From Pseudomonas sp. CAN1 (lineage in GTDB: Bacteria; Pseudomonadota; Gammaproteobacteria; Pseudomonadales; Pseudomonadaceae), in contig NZ_JASMRU010000017.1 in assembly GCF_030462585.1 (NCBI RefSeq), forward strand, positions 50,077 through 106,791: a DNA stretch of 56,715 nt, in the 5' to 3' direction. A program made the position numbers and the translations under genes. Positions 8,198 to 16,246 of this stretch are shown in pieces; position 1 is the first letter of the stretch; each line of letters starts with the position of its first letter. The notes beneath the pieces were generated by a model, which saw nothing but the letters and a program-made list of their open reading frames with translations, had not been told where the DNA came from and searched no databases.

Positions 8198-9172
8198 ATG
8201 ATCGACCGCATATCCATCGAAGCCTTCGGCGGCCCGCAGGTGCTGCGCCTCGAACAGGCCGAGGTGCAACAGCCGGGGCCCGGCGAAGTGTGGCTGGAGC
8301 AGGCCGCCATCGGCGTCAATCCACTGGACCTGAGCCAGCGCTCCGGGGCAGTGAAGGTCACGCTGCCCTCCTCCCTCGGCCTGGAGGGTGCCGGCACGGT
8401 GGCCGCCATCGGCGCCGGGGTGAGCAACGTGCAGGTCGGCGACCGCGTCGCCTACGCCACCGGGCCTCTCGGCGCCTATGCCAGCGCGCGGCTCTACCCG
8501 GCGGAGCGCCTGGTCAGGCTGGCGGATTCGGTGAGCTTCGAAGACGCCGCCGCCGTGCTGTTCAAGGGCATTACCGCGCAATACCTGCTCAAGACCACCT
8601 GGCCGGTCGGGCCTGGCTCCCGCGTGCTGATCTATGGAGCCGCCGGCGCGTTGGGGCAGCTCATGGTGCCCTGGGCCAGGCACCTGGGCGCCTTCGTCAT
8701 CGGCGTAGTGTCGAAGGCGCAGAGCGTCGAACGCGCCCGTGCAGCGGGCTGCAATGAAGTGCTGGTGTTCGATGCCGCGATGCTGGCCGAGCAGGTCCGA
8801 GAAATTACCGGCGGGGCGAAGGTCGACGTGGTCTACGACCCCATCGGCCGCGCGTCCTTCGAGGCCTCGCTGGACTGCCTGCGCCCGCGCGGCCTGCTGG
8901 TCAGCTTCGGCATGGCCTCCGGCGCGCCGCCGGCCGTGGAAGTCGCCACGCTCAACGCCAAGGGCTCGCTGTTCCTCACCCGCCCGTCGCTGGCCGCGCA
9001 CACCGCCACGGCGGAGGAATACCAGCAGCGCGCGCAGGACGTCCTTCAAGCCGTCGCAAACGGTATCATCCAGCCTCGCATGTGGCGCCGTTACCCGCTG
9101 GCAGAGGTCGCCCAGGCCCACACCGATCTGCAGGAAGGCCGCTCCGAAGGGGCCATCGTCCTCACACCATGA
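8198..9172 (+). CDS. Zinc-independent medium-chain dehydrogenase/reductase (quinone oxidoreductase type)
   Basis: The 324-residue MDR starts I-E-A-F-G-G-P-Q-V-L-R-L, the N-terminal pattern of NADPH:quinone reductases. A Rossmann loop follows at Y-G-A-A-G-A-L-G-Q-L. The catalytic zinc ligands of alcohol dehydrogenases are absent, as expected for the QOR branch. It probably reduces quinones or alpha,beta-unsaturated carbonyls using NADPH. A LysR gene follows 43 bases downstream in the same direction. The start at 8198 is preceded by a G-rich site and fits the family N-terminus; the longer frame from 8141 does not. Confidence 0.87.
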   Translation: MIDRISIEAFGGPQVLRLEQAEVQQPGPGEVWLEQAAIGVNPLDLSQRSGAVKVTLPSSLGLEGAGTVAAIGAGVSNVQVGDRVAYATGPLGAYASARLYPAERLVRLADSVSFEDAAAVLFKGITAQYLLKTTWPVGPGSRVLIYGAAGALGQLMVPWARHLGAFVIGVVSKAQSVERARAAGCNEVLVFDAAMLAEQVREITGGAKVDVVYDPIGRASFEASLDCLRPRGLLVSFGMASGAPPAVEVATLNAKGSLFLTRPSLAAHTATAEEYQQRAQDVLQAVANGIIQPRMWRRYPLAEVAQAHTDLQEGRSEGAIVLTP

Positions 9173-9215
9173 ATGATCCCCGCCGCCACGGCGGATTCGC
9201 CGAACCGGGAGCCCT

Positions 9216-10154
9216 ATGGATCTGTTCGATAGTCGCCAGGCCGACGAACTCGCCACCCTCCTGGGGCTGGCCGAGCACGGCTCCTTCGCCGCCGCCGGGC
9301 GGGCGCTGCAACGCCACCCCTCGGTGCTGTCCAAGCGCCTCGGCGCCCTGGAACAGCGCCTGGGCGTGCGGCTGGTAGAGCGCACCACGCGCCAGCTGCG
9401 CTTCACCGACGAGGGCCAGCGGCTGGTGGAGCGGCTGCGCCAGGCCGCCGGCCTGATCGCCGAAGCGCAGGCCGAGGCAACCCGCAGCGCCGCCCAGGTG
9501 CAGGGGCGCCTGCGCATCGCGCTGCCGGCTGCCATGGGCCGCCAGTGGCTGAGCCCGATCCTCGCGCGCTTCGCCCTGGCGCATCCGCAGGTGACGCTGG
9601 AAGTGGAGTACGCCGAACGCTTCGTCGACATCGTCGCCGAAGGCTTCGATGCCGCCATCCGCATCGGCGAACTGGCCGACAGCCGCCTGCTCGCCCGGCG
9701 CCTATGCGACCTGCGGCGCATCCTCTGCGCGGCCCCGGATTACCTGGAGCGCCACGGCACGCCGCAGACCCCAGCGCAGCTCGCCGAACACAACTGCCTG
9801 GGCTTCACCGGCCTGCACTCCTGGCCCGACTGGAAGCTTGCGCGCAACGGCCGCCAGCACACGGTACGGGTGCGCGGCAGCCTCATCAGCAACGACAACG
9901 AGGCACTGCTCTGCGCCGCACGCCTGGGTGTGGGCATCCTCGCCGGCGGCGAGTGGCTGATGCGCCACGACCTCGACAGCGGCCGGCTGGTGCGGGTGCT
10001 GCCGGAGTGGCAACTGGACGCCGCCGGCGGCATCTACTTCGTCCGCCCTTCCGCCCGCCACGGTTCGGCCACCAGCGCAGCGTTCAAGGCCTGGATCGAA
10101 GAAGCGTTCGCCAGCGGTGCGCCCTGGGAGACCGAGGCACACAAGCTGGCCTGA
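9216..10154 (+). CDS. LysR-family transcriptional regulator
   Basis: The 312-residue LysR protein has its DNA-binding helix in E-H-G-S-F-A-A-A-G-R-A-L-Q-R-H-P-S-V-L-S (residues 20-39). The hinge and effector domain follow (V-Q-G-R-L-R-I-A-L-P-A-A-M-G-R). The R-T-T-R-Q-L-R-F-T-D-E-G segment is typical of the CrgA/DsdC-like subgroup that often regulates adjacent oxidoreductases. It sits between the MDR gene (43 bases upstream) and the second SDR gene (124 bases downstream). Either or both could be targets. Confidence 0.9.
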   Translation: MDLFDSRQADELATLLGLAEHGSFAAAGRALQRHPSVLSKRLGALEQRLGVRLVERTTRQLRFTDEGQRLVERLRQAAGLIAEAQAEATRSAAQVQGRLRIALPAAMGRQWLSPILARFALAHPQVTLEVEYAERFVDIVAEGFDAAIRIGELADSRLLARRLCDLRRILCAAPDYLERHGTPQTPAQLAEHNCLGFTGLHSWPDWKLARNGRQHTVRVRGSLISNDNEALLCAARLGVGILAGGEWLMRHDLDSGRLVRVLPEWQLDAAGGIYFVRPSARHGSATSAAFKAWIEEAFASGAPWETEAHKLA

Positions 10155-10164
10155 CCTCCACAAC

Positions 10165-10191
10165 AAAGCTTTTCTATGCCGGGTGCGAAGA
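10165..10191 (+). promoter_or_regulatory. Shared 27-nt motif, copy A (upstream of SDR at 10279)
   Basis: The core TTTTCTATnCCGnnnGCGAAGA here matches a segment at 12584-12610 at 21 of 27 positions in the same orientation. It lies 88 bases before the start codon of the SDR gene. It is a candidate operator for the LysR regulator encoded at 11640-12581, whose own start region carries the other copy. Confidence 0.45.
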
Positions 10192-10278
10192 TTTAATCGG
10201 TCGCGACCCTGCCCGCCCCTGTCGATCATGGCTCCTGCGCCGGCCTTGCGCCGGCTTCCCACTCGACAGGAGACTTCC

Positions 10279-11022
10279 ATGCTCAACGGCAAGACGGCCC
10301 TCATCACCGGCGGCAACTCCGGCATCGGCCTGGCCACCGCCCGGCTGTTCCTCGAACACGGCGCCCGCGTCGTCATCACCGGCCGCGATGCTGCACGACT
10401 GGAGATCGCCCGCCAGGAACTTGGCCCGGAACTGCACACTCTGGTCTGCGACGTGCGCTCAAGCGAACAGCTACAGAACATGGCCGATGCAGTTCGCGAG
10501 CGCTTCGGCGCGCTGGACATCCTCTTCGCCAATGCCGGCGTCGCCTATGGAACTCCGCTGGCGAGCACCACCGAGGAGCAGTACGACGGGCTGATGGATA
10601 TCAACGTCAAAGGCCTGTTCTTCTCCGTGCAGGCGGTCGAGCCGATCCTGCGCGACGGCGCCTCGATCATCCTCAACACCTCCTGGCTCAACCAGGTCGG
10701 TGCGCCCGGCCGCGCGCTGCTCTCGGCCTCCAAGGCAGCGGTGCGCTCCTTCGCCCGCACCTTGTCGGCGGAACTGCTGGAGCGGCGCATCCGCGTCAAC
10801 GCGGTCAGCCCCGGCGCCATCGAAACGCCGATCCACCGCAGCCCCGGCCAGAGCGAAGCGGAGTTCCGCGCCTACGCCGAGCGGGTCGGCAAGCAGGCGC
10901 CCATCGGCCGCATGGGCCGCCCCGAGGAAATCGCCGCCGCGGTGCTGTTCCTCGCCAGCGACGCTTCCAGCTACATGCTCGGCGCAGAAGTAGTCGTCGA
11001 TGGCGGCAGGGCCGAGCTGTGA
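10279..11022 (+). CDS. SDR-family protein with the catalytic tyrosine replaced by leucine
   Basis: The 247-residue protein has an intact cofactor site TGGNSGIG (residues 10-17), the N-A-G motif at 85-87, Asn109, Ser135 (N-T-S-W) and a C-terminal V-D-G-G. In the catalytic motif Y-x-x-x-K, the tyrosine is replaced: L148-S-A-S-K152 (codons CTC TCG GCC TCC AAG). Without this general acid/base it may bind NAD(P) and a ligand without normal turnover, or use another residue. The fold is certain and the activity doubtful. The start at 10279 follows AGGAGA. It overlaps the next gene by a GTGA junction, which suggests translational coupling. Confidence 0.85.
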   Translation: MLNGKTALITGGNSGIGLATARLFLEHGARVVITGRDAARLEIARQELGPELHTLVCDVRSSEQLQNMADAVRERFGALDILFANAGVAYGTPLASTTEEQYDGLMDINVKGLFFSVQAVEPILRDGASIILNTSWLNQVGAPGRALLSASKAAVRSFARTLSAELLERRIRVNAVSPGAIETPIHRSPGQSEAEFRAYAERVGKQAPIGRMGRPEEIAAAVLFLASDASSYMLGAEVVVDGGRAEL

Positions 11023-11660
11023 TTGTCGAACGGCTCAACGATGACCTCGGGCAACCGGCCATCCGCCATGGCGCCGCCCTGCCCTGGGTCGCCTCCCCGC
11101 AACCCGGCGTGGATCGCTTGCCGCTGTACCGCGTCGGCGGCGAGCACGCCCGCGCCACCAGCCTGGTGCGCTACGCACCGGGCAGCCGCTTCACGGCCCA
11201 CGTCCACCCCGGCGGCGAGGAATTCCTGGTGCTGCAAGGCACCTTCGAGGACGAGCACGGCCGCTACCCGGCCGGCACCTACGTGCGCAATCCGCCCGGC
11301 AGCCGCCACACGCCGGGTTCGGCCGAGGGCTGCGTGATCTTCGTCCGGCTACGCCAGTTTCCCGAGCATGACCGCCAGCAGGTCGTCGTGCCGGCACTGC
11401 CAGCGGACGGCCAGCCGCTGTTCGAAAACACTGACGAGAAGGTCTGGCTGCAGGCCATCGAACCCGGCGGCCATTGGCGCCAGGCCAATCCGCGCGGGCT
11501 GGAAGTACTGGTGCTGCAGGGCTGGCTGACGCTGCAGGAGCAGCGCCTGCATCCCCTGAGCTGGTTGCGCCTGCCGCCCGGCACGCAGCTGAGCGGCGTG
11601 GCGGGCACACGGGGCGCCCGCCTGTGGGTCAAGGACGCGTCACCCGACCTGGGCTTCTGA
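11019..11660 (+). CDS. ChrR-like double-cupin protein
   Basis: The 213-residue protein has two cupin halves. The first carries a complete metal site, F-T-A-H-V-H-P-G-G-E-E-F-L-V-L followed by S-R-H-T-P-G. The second is degenerate (P-G-G-H-W-R-Q-A-N-P-R-G-L-E-V-L-V-L). This resembles the cupin domain of ChrR-type anti-sigma factors, but the N-terminal zinc sigma-binding domain is missing and no ECF sigma gene is adjacent. It could instead be a small-molecule oxygenase or sensor. The GTG start overlaps the SDR stop. Its 3' end overlaps the convergent LysR gene by 21 bases. Confidence 0.78.
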   Translation: MIVERLNDDLGQPAIRHGAALPWVASPQPGVDRLPLYRVGGEHARATSLVRYAPGSRFTAHVHPGGEEFLVLQGTFEDEHGRYPAGTYVRNPPGSRHTPGSAEGCVIFVRLRQFPEHDRQQVVVPALPADGQPLFENTDEKVWLQAIEPGGHWRQANPRGLEVLVLQGWLTLQEQRLHPLSWLRLPPGTQLSGVAGTRGARLWVKDASPDLGF

Positions 11661-12581
11661 TCCCACCGCCCCGGCCTCGTCCAGCAGCCAGTCGCGGAAC
11701 GCCCGCACCTTCGGCAGCTCGCCGCACTCGGGGCGATAGACCACGTAGTAGGCCTGGGTCAGCGGGCAATCCAGGCCCTTGTCGGCGAACGGGCGAATCA
11801 GCCGCCCGGCCGCCAGGTCATCGCGCACCATCACGCTGCGCGCCAGCGCCAGCCCCTGCCCGTCCATCGCCGCCTGCAGCACCGCCGCCGAGTTGTTGAT
11901 GCGCAGGCCGTGGCTGGCCTTGATCTGCGGGTAGCCCGAAGCATCCAGCCACATGCGCCAGGTCGGGTAGTCCGGCTCGCTGGCCATCGACAGGTCATGG
12001 ATCAGCGTGCAGCGCTCCAGCGCCTTGGCCGTCAACCTGCCGCCCTTGAGCAGCGGGAAGTCCGGCGCACACACCGGGAACATTACCTCGTCCATCAGCC
12101 GCACCGCCGTCAGCCCCGGCCATTTCCCGCCGCCATAGCGCACGCCGACATCGATGCGCTCGGCCTGGAAGTCCACCGAACGCGCGTTGGTGTCCAGCAG
12201 CACATCCAGCTCCGGATAGGCCTGCTGGAAGCGCTCGATGCGCGGCAACAGCCACTTGGCGGCAAAGGCCGGGCTCACGGTGACGGTCAGCCCGGCCTGC
12301 ACGCCAGCGTCTTTCAGCCGCGCCAGCCCCACCGTCAGCCGCTCGAAGCCTTCGCGGATATCCGGTAATGCCGCGCGCGCCGCATCGGTCAGCACCAGCC
12401 GCGCGTTGCCGCTGCTGGCACGGGAGAACAGCGCGATGCCCAGCCAGGATTCGAGATTGCGCACCTGCTGGCCGACCGCCGCCGGGGTGACGTTCAGCTC
12501 CGCCGCCGCGGCGGAGAAGCTCTGGTGCCGCGCTGCCGCATCGAAGGCGCGCAGCGCGTTGAGATAGGCCGGAGTGGTCAT
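11640..12581 (-). CDS. LysR-family regulator, GcvA-like
   Basis: The 313-residue protein begins M-T-T-P-A-Y-L-N-A-L-R-A-F-D-A-A-A-R-H and has the HTH H-Q-S-F-S-A-A-A-A-E-L-N-V-T. This is the pattern of the GcvA subgroup. The effector domain contains F-A-A-K-W-L-L-P-R and D-V-G-V-R-Y-G-G-G typical of that group. It is divergent from the SDR at 12762, with a 180-base spacer. The first bases of the spacer contain the dyad-like ATAGTTTTTCTAT at its own start codon. The start at 12581 matches the family N-terminus; a longer frame from 12674 is possible but unlikely. Confidence 0.88.
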   Translation of the reverse strand: MTTPAYLNALRAFDAAARHQSFSAAAAELNVTPAAVGQQVRNLESWLGIALFSRASSGNARLVLTDAARAALPDIREGFERLTVGLARLKDAGVQAGLTVTVSPAFAAKWLLPRIERFQQAYPELDVLLDTNARSVDFQAERIDVGVRYGGGKWPGLTAVRLMDEVMFPVCAPDFPLLKGGRLTAKALERCTLIHDLSMASEPDYPTWRMWLDASGYPQIKASHGLRINNSAAVLQAAMDGQGLALARSVMVRDDLAAGRLIRPFADKGLDCPLTQAYYVVYRPECGELPKVRAFRDWLLDEAGAVGSEAQVG

Positions 12582-12583
12582 GG

Positions 12584-12610
12584 ATAGTTTTTCTATTCCG
12601 CCAGCGAAGA
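12584..12610 (+). promoter_or_regulatory. Shared 27-nt motif, copy B (start of the GcvA-like LysR gene)
   Basis: This copy contains a short dyad ATAG-TTTTT-CTAT and matches the segment at 10165-10191 at 21 of 27 positions. The 12-base core ATAGTTTTTCTA also recurs at 12766-12777, across the first codons of the divergent SDR gene. Its position suggests autoregulation by the LysR protein and control of the flanking SDR genes. Confidence 0.45.
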
Positions 12611-12761
12611 ACATCTGCGTTGTTGGCGCCTCGGCCCGGTTCGACAATGCGCACCAGCCCAGGGCCATATTCAAGCCTGAAAGATAGCAGATACGCCACT
12701 TCAGGAAAGGCCCGGACGATCAACGACCGTTCTCATCCAAGAGAACAAGAGGACTCCCACC

Positions 12762-13535
12762 ATGAATAGTTTTTCTAACAAGGTAGCGATCATCACCGGC
12801 GGCGGCTCGGGCATCGGCAAGGAAGTCGCGCGGCGACTGGTCGAAGCCGGCGCCAGCGTCGTCATCGGCGGCCGTGACGGCGCCAAGCTGCTCGAAGCCG
12901 CTGGCGAGATCGACCCCAGCGGCCAGCACGTGCGCACCCTCGCCGGCAGCATCGCCGACCCGGCCACCGCCCAGGCCCTGGTCGACCTGGCGCAGCGCGA
13001 GTTCGGCGGCGTCGACATCCTCATCAACAACGCCGGCATCTTCACGCCCAAGCCGTTCCTGGAAGTCAGCCCGCAGGAGTACGACGCCTTCCTCGATACC
13101 ATCCTCAAGGGCAAGTTCTTCATGGCCCAGGCAGCGGCCAAGGCCATGCTGCAACGCGGCGGCGGCGCCATCGTGCAGACCGGTTCGCTGTGGGCCATCC
13201 AGGCCATCGGCGCCACCCCGTCGGCGGCCTACTCCGCCGCCAATGCCGGCGTACATGCGCTGACACGCAACCTGGCCATCGAGCTGGCCGGCTCGAACAT
13301 CCGCATCAACACCGTGGCCCCGGCCGTGGTGGAGACCCCTGTCTACGGCACCTTCATGGATGCCGAGCAGGTCAAGCAGGTGCTGCCGACCTTCAACGCC
13401 TTCCACCCGCTGGGCCGCAACGGCCAGCCGGGCGACGTAGCGGCGGCGATTCTGTTCCTCGCCTCCGATGAGGCCTCGTGGATTACCGGCACCGTGCTGC
13501 CGGTGGATGGCGGCGTGACCGCCGGACGTCAGTGA
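12762..13535 (+). CDS. SDR-family protein with catalytic lysine replaced by asparagine
   Basis: The 257-residue protein has an intact glycine-rich turn TGGGSGIG (12-19), N-N-A-G, Ser142 and Tyr157. The catalytic lysine is replaced: Y157-S-A-A-N161 (codon AAT). The active-site Asn of the tetrad is also changed, with T-I-L-K-G in place of the usual N-L-K-G (Ile114). The ends and the internal segments are well conserved, so it does not look like a decaying pseudogene. It lies downstream of the GcvA-like LysR and 18 bases before an AhpD-like gene, probably as one transcript. The AhpD-like gene has a strong AAGGAG site in the spacer. Confidence 0.86.
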   Translation: MNSFSNKVAIITGGGSGIGKEVARRLVEAGASVVIGGRDGAKLLEAAGEIDPSGQHVRTLAGSIADPATAQALVDLAQREFGGVDILINNAGIFTPKPFLEVSPQEYDAFLDTILKGKFFMAQAAAKAMLQRGGGAIVQTGSLWAIQAIGATPSAAYSAANAGVHALTRNLAIELAGSNIRINTVAPAVVETPVYGTFMDAEQVKQVLPTFNAFHPLGRNGQPGDVAAAILFLASDEASWITGTVLPVDGGVTAGRQ

Positions 13536-13553
13536 AAAAAAGGAGCAACCACC

Positions 13554-13889
13554 ATGATGAACTGGAACGACTACTTCACCAGCCTGATCGAGCGCGTCGG
13601 CGAGTTCGCCGGCCTGGCCCCGGCGGCCATGCGCGGCCTGAACACCCTGGGTAACCTGCCAGCCACCCACCTGGAGCCCAAGGTGCATGAGCTGATCGCC
13701 CTGTCGGTGGCCATCACCACCCGCTGCGATGGCTGCATCGCCACCCACGTGCAGGCGGCGCTCAAGCACGGTGCAACCCGCGAGGAGATCGCCGAAGCAC
13801 TGGGTGTGGCCATCGCGCTGAACGCCGGCGCTGCGCTGACCTACACGGCGCGGGTGTTCGATGCCGTGGCGGCGTTCGACAAGCCCTGA
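13554..13889 (+). CDS. Carboxymuconolactone decarboxylase/AhpD-family protein
   Basis: The 111-residue helical protein contains the redox motif C-D-G-C with the following histidine (T-R-C-D-G-C-I-A-T-H-V), and H-G-A-T-R-E-E-I-A-E-A-L. These are the signature of AhpD-like alkylhydroperoxidase / CMD proteins. CxxC plus His suggests peroxidase or thiol-disulfide chemistry rather than decarboxylation. Two adjacent ATGs (13554 and 13557) could both serve. It follows the third SDR by 18 bases and precedes a flavin oxidoreductase by about 60 bases, so the three may form an operon. Confidence 0.88.
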   Translation: MMNWNDYFTSLIERVGEFAGLAPAAMRGLNTLGNLPATHLEPKVHELIALSVAITTRCDGCIATHVQAALKHGATREEIAEALGVAIALNAGAALTYTARVFDAVAAFDKP

Positions 13890-13948
13890 AAATGCACCGG
13901 GCGCCGCCAGGCGCCCGGTCATCCATCGTCATATAGCGGAGAGCCCTG

Positions 13949-15010
13949 ATGTCCTCGCGCAAGATCGCCATCGTCGGTGGCGGGCTGGCCGGCCTGTACG
14001 CCGCCTATCGCCTGCAACAGCTGGGTATCGACTGGGAGCTGTTCGAGGCGCGTGCGCGCCTGGGTGGGCGCATCCTGTCGACGCCTGCCGGCGGCATCGA
14101 CCTCGGTCCGACCTGGTTCTGGCCCGACTGCCAGCCGCGCCTGCAGGCCCTGGCGGCCGAGCTTGGGCTGCCAACCTTCGCCCAGTACGAAGACGGTGAT
14201 GCGCTGGTCGAGCGTTGGGGCGCCCCGGCGATCCGCCGCCCTGGCTATACCTCCGGCAACCTTTCGCTGCGCATCGAGGGCGGCACCGAACGCCTGGTTC
14301 AGGCACTGGCCGAGCGCTTGCCGGCGCAACATATTTTCCTGCAGAGCGAACTGCAACGGATCGAGCTGGATAATGGCGGCGCACATCTGCAATTTGCCGG
14401 CTCAGGCCCCCTGCCGCGTGGCTTTCGCGCCGTCTGGCTCGCCGTTCCACCGCGTCTGGTGGCGCGCGTGAATTTCGCTCCGGCATTGCCAGCGGAGGTG
14501 ATGAAGCAGCTTGCCGAGGTACCGACCTGGATGGCCTCCCACGCCAAGTACGTGGCCCGCTATGCGCGGCCGTTCTGGCGTGAGTCGGGGCTCTCCGGTG
14601 ATGCCTTCAGCGGCATCGGCCCGCTGGCCGAGGTGCATGACGCCGGCCACCTGGGTGGCGCAGCGCTGTTCGGCTTCCTCGGCCTGAGTGCCGCACAGCG
14701 TCGCGCGCTGGATGGCCCGGCGCTCATGGCGGCCTGCCGTGCGCAACTGGTCCGGCTGTTCGGCGAAGCGGCTGCGCATCCCCTCGATGAAAGCCTGCAG
14801 GACTGGGCGGCAGAACCACTGACCGCCACCGAGGACGACCAGATTCCGCCGCGCTGGCACGGCCAGCAGGACCTGGCCGGCCTGTTCGACGGCCATGCAC
14901 AGCAACGCCTGCGCCTGATCGGCAGCGAAGCCGGCGGCGAGCAGGCCGGCTACATGGAAGGCGCGCTGCTGGCCGTCGAGCGTGCCGTCCAGGCGCTGCC
15001 GCCGGACTGA
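13949..15010 (+). CDS. FAD-dependent amine oxidase-like protein
   Basis: The 353-residue protein opens with the dinucleotide-binding fingerprint I-A-I-V-G-G-G-L-A-G-L-Y-A-A-Y, with an acidic end at F-E-A-R and the R-x-G-G-R motif (R-L-G-G-R-I). It ends in a C-terminal flavin-contact segment G-S-E-A-G-G-E-Q-A-G-Y-M-E-G. This is the flavin-containing amine oxidase fold, somewhat shorter than monoamine oxidases (about 450). No signal peptide is seen. The substrate is unknown. It may be the last gene of the SDR-AhpD unit. Confidence 0.85.
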   Translation: MSSRKIAIVGGGLAGLYAAYRLQQLGIDWELFEARARLGGRILSTPAGGIDLGPTWFWPDCQPRLQALAAELGLPTFAQYEDGDALVERWGAPAIRRPGYTSGNLSLRIEGGTERLVQALAERLPAQHIFLQSELQRIELDNGGAHLQFAGSGPLPRGFRAVWLAVPPRLVARVNFAPALPAEVMKQLAEVPTWMASHAKYVARYARPFWRESGLSGDAFSGIGPLAEVHDAGHLGGAALFGFLGLSAAQRRALDGPALMAACRAQLVRLFGEAAAHPLDESLQDWAAEPLTATEDDQIPPRWHGQQDLAGLFDGHAQQRLRLIGSEAGGEQAGYMEGALLAVERAVQALPPD

Positions 15011-15015
15011 TCGGC

Positions 15016-16005
15016 TCAGACGGTGACGACTATCTTGCCCACCTGCTGGTTGGCTTCGAGGAAGCGGTGCGCGTCCTGAATCCGCTCCAGCGGGAAGGTC
15101 CGCGCGATGATCGGGCTCAGCGCGCCGGACTCCAGGCCCTTGACGATGAACGCCTTGGCGCGCTCCAGCGCGGCCGGGTCGGCGACGATCTCGGCGTACA
15201 GGTAACCCTTCAGCGTCAGGCACTTGCCCAGCACGGTGAACAGCGGGAAAGGTGTCGGCTCCGGGCTCAGCGCGCCGTATTCGAGGAGAATGCCGCCACG
15301 CGCCATGGCCTGGGTGAGCACCTCGAAGCCGGGGCCGCCGATAGGGTCGAACACCACGCGGGCGCCCTGCCCGACGGTCAGCGCCATCACCTTCTCGACG
15401 ATGTCCTCGTCGTCGCTGACGATCACGTGGGCGGCACCGGCATCGAGCAGCGCCTGTTTCTTCGCCTGGGTGCGGGTCACGGCGATGGCAGTGGCGCCGA
15501 CCATGCGGGCAATCTGGAAGGCCGCCAGACCGACGCTGCTGGACGCCGCAGTGACCAGCACGAAGTCGCCCTTGGCCAGCTTGGCCTGCTCCACCAGCGC
15601 GCCCCAGGCGGTGACGTACTGCATCCAGGACGCGGCAGCCTGTTCGAAGCTGAGATTCTGCGGGTGCTTCACCACCAGGTAGGCCGGCACGTTGGCCACT
15701 TCGCCGTAGGTGCCCCAGCGGGCGATATCCAGCGGCGGGATCAGGCTCACCGCATCGCCGACCGCAACGCTCTTCACTGCACTGCCCACTGCGCTGACCA
15801 CGCCGGAAGCTTCATAGCCCAGGCGACTGGGGAACTCGGCTTCCTGCAGGTAGGCGTGGCTGCGGAACATCACTTCGGCGCGATTCAGGCCGATGGCCCT
15901 GACCGCGATCTGCACCTCGTCCGCCGCCGGGGCGGGCACGTCCACCGCCTCCAGCTTCAGGACGCTGGCGTCACCGTATTCGTGGATTCTGACAATGCGG
16001 GCCAT
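15016..16005 (-). CDS. Zinc-independent MDR (NADPH:quinone oxidoreductase-like)
   Basis: The 329-residue protein starts A-R-I-V-R-I-H-E-Y-G-D-A-S-V-L-K-L and has a Rossmann site around V-T-A-A-S-S-S-V-G-L-A-A. It has the G-Y-E-A-S-G-V-V signature and no zinc ligands. It belongs to the quinone reductase branch of MDRs, like the gene at 8198, but is clearly a different lineage. It is convergent with the flavin gene, with only 5 bases between stops. The ATG at 16005 has GAGAGG upstream on the minus strand. The substrate is probably a quinone or enone. Confidence 0.88.
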   Translation of the reverse strand: MARIVRIHEYGDASVLKLEAVDVPAPAADEVQIAVRAIGLNRAEVMFRSHAYLQEAEFPSRLGYEASGVVSAVGSAVKSVAVGDAVSLIPPLDIARWGTYGEVANVPAYLVVKHPQNLSFEQAAASWMQYVTAWGALVEQAKLAKGDFVLVTAASSSVGLAAFQIARMVGATAIAVTRTQAKKQALLDAGAAHVIVSDDEDIVEKVMALTVGQGARVVFDPIGGPGFEVLTQAMARGGILLEYGALSPEPTPFPLFTVLGKCLTLKGYLYAEIVADPAALERAKAFIVKGLESGALSPIIARTFPLERIQDAHRFLEANQQVGKIVVTV

Positions 16006-16246
16006 GGAAACCTCTCTTCGAAGCAAGAGCCAACGTGAAAGCGCTGGCCGGAATGGGAGTGTAGAAAGTCTTGCCGACGGTGCTCGACCGTCCGCGCCAT
16101 GCAGGGCAATCCAGGCGCTGGCCAGACTGGCATCTGACGCCGGCCTCAAACAGGTCGACCCGCTTCTGCCGGGAGAACTGCCCACGCACGCTGGCCAGCC
16201 ACCTCACGGGACGGCAGACTGGCCCCACAGAATCAAGGACCTCGCC

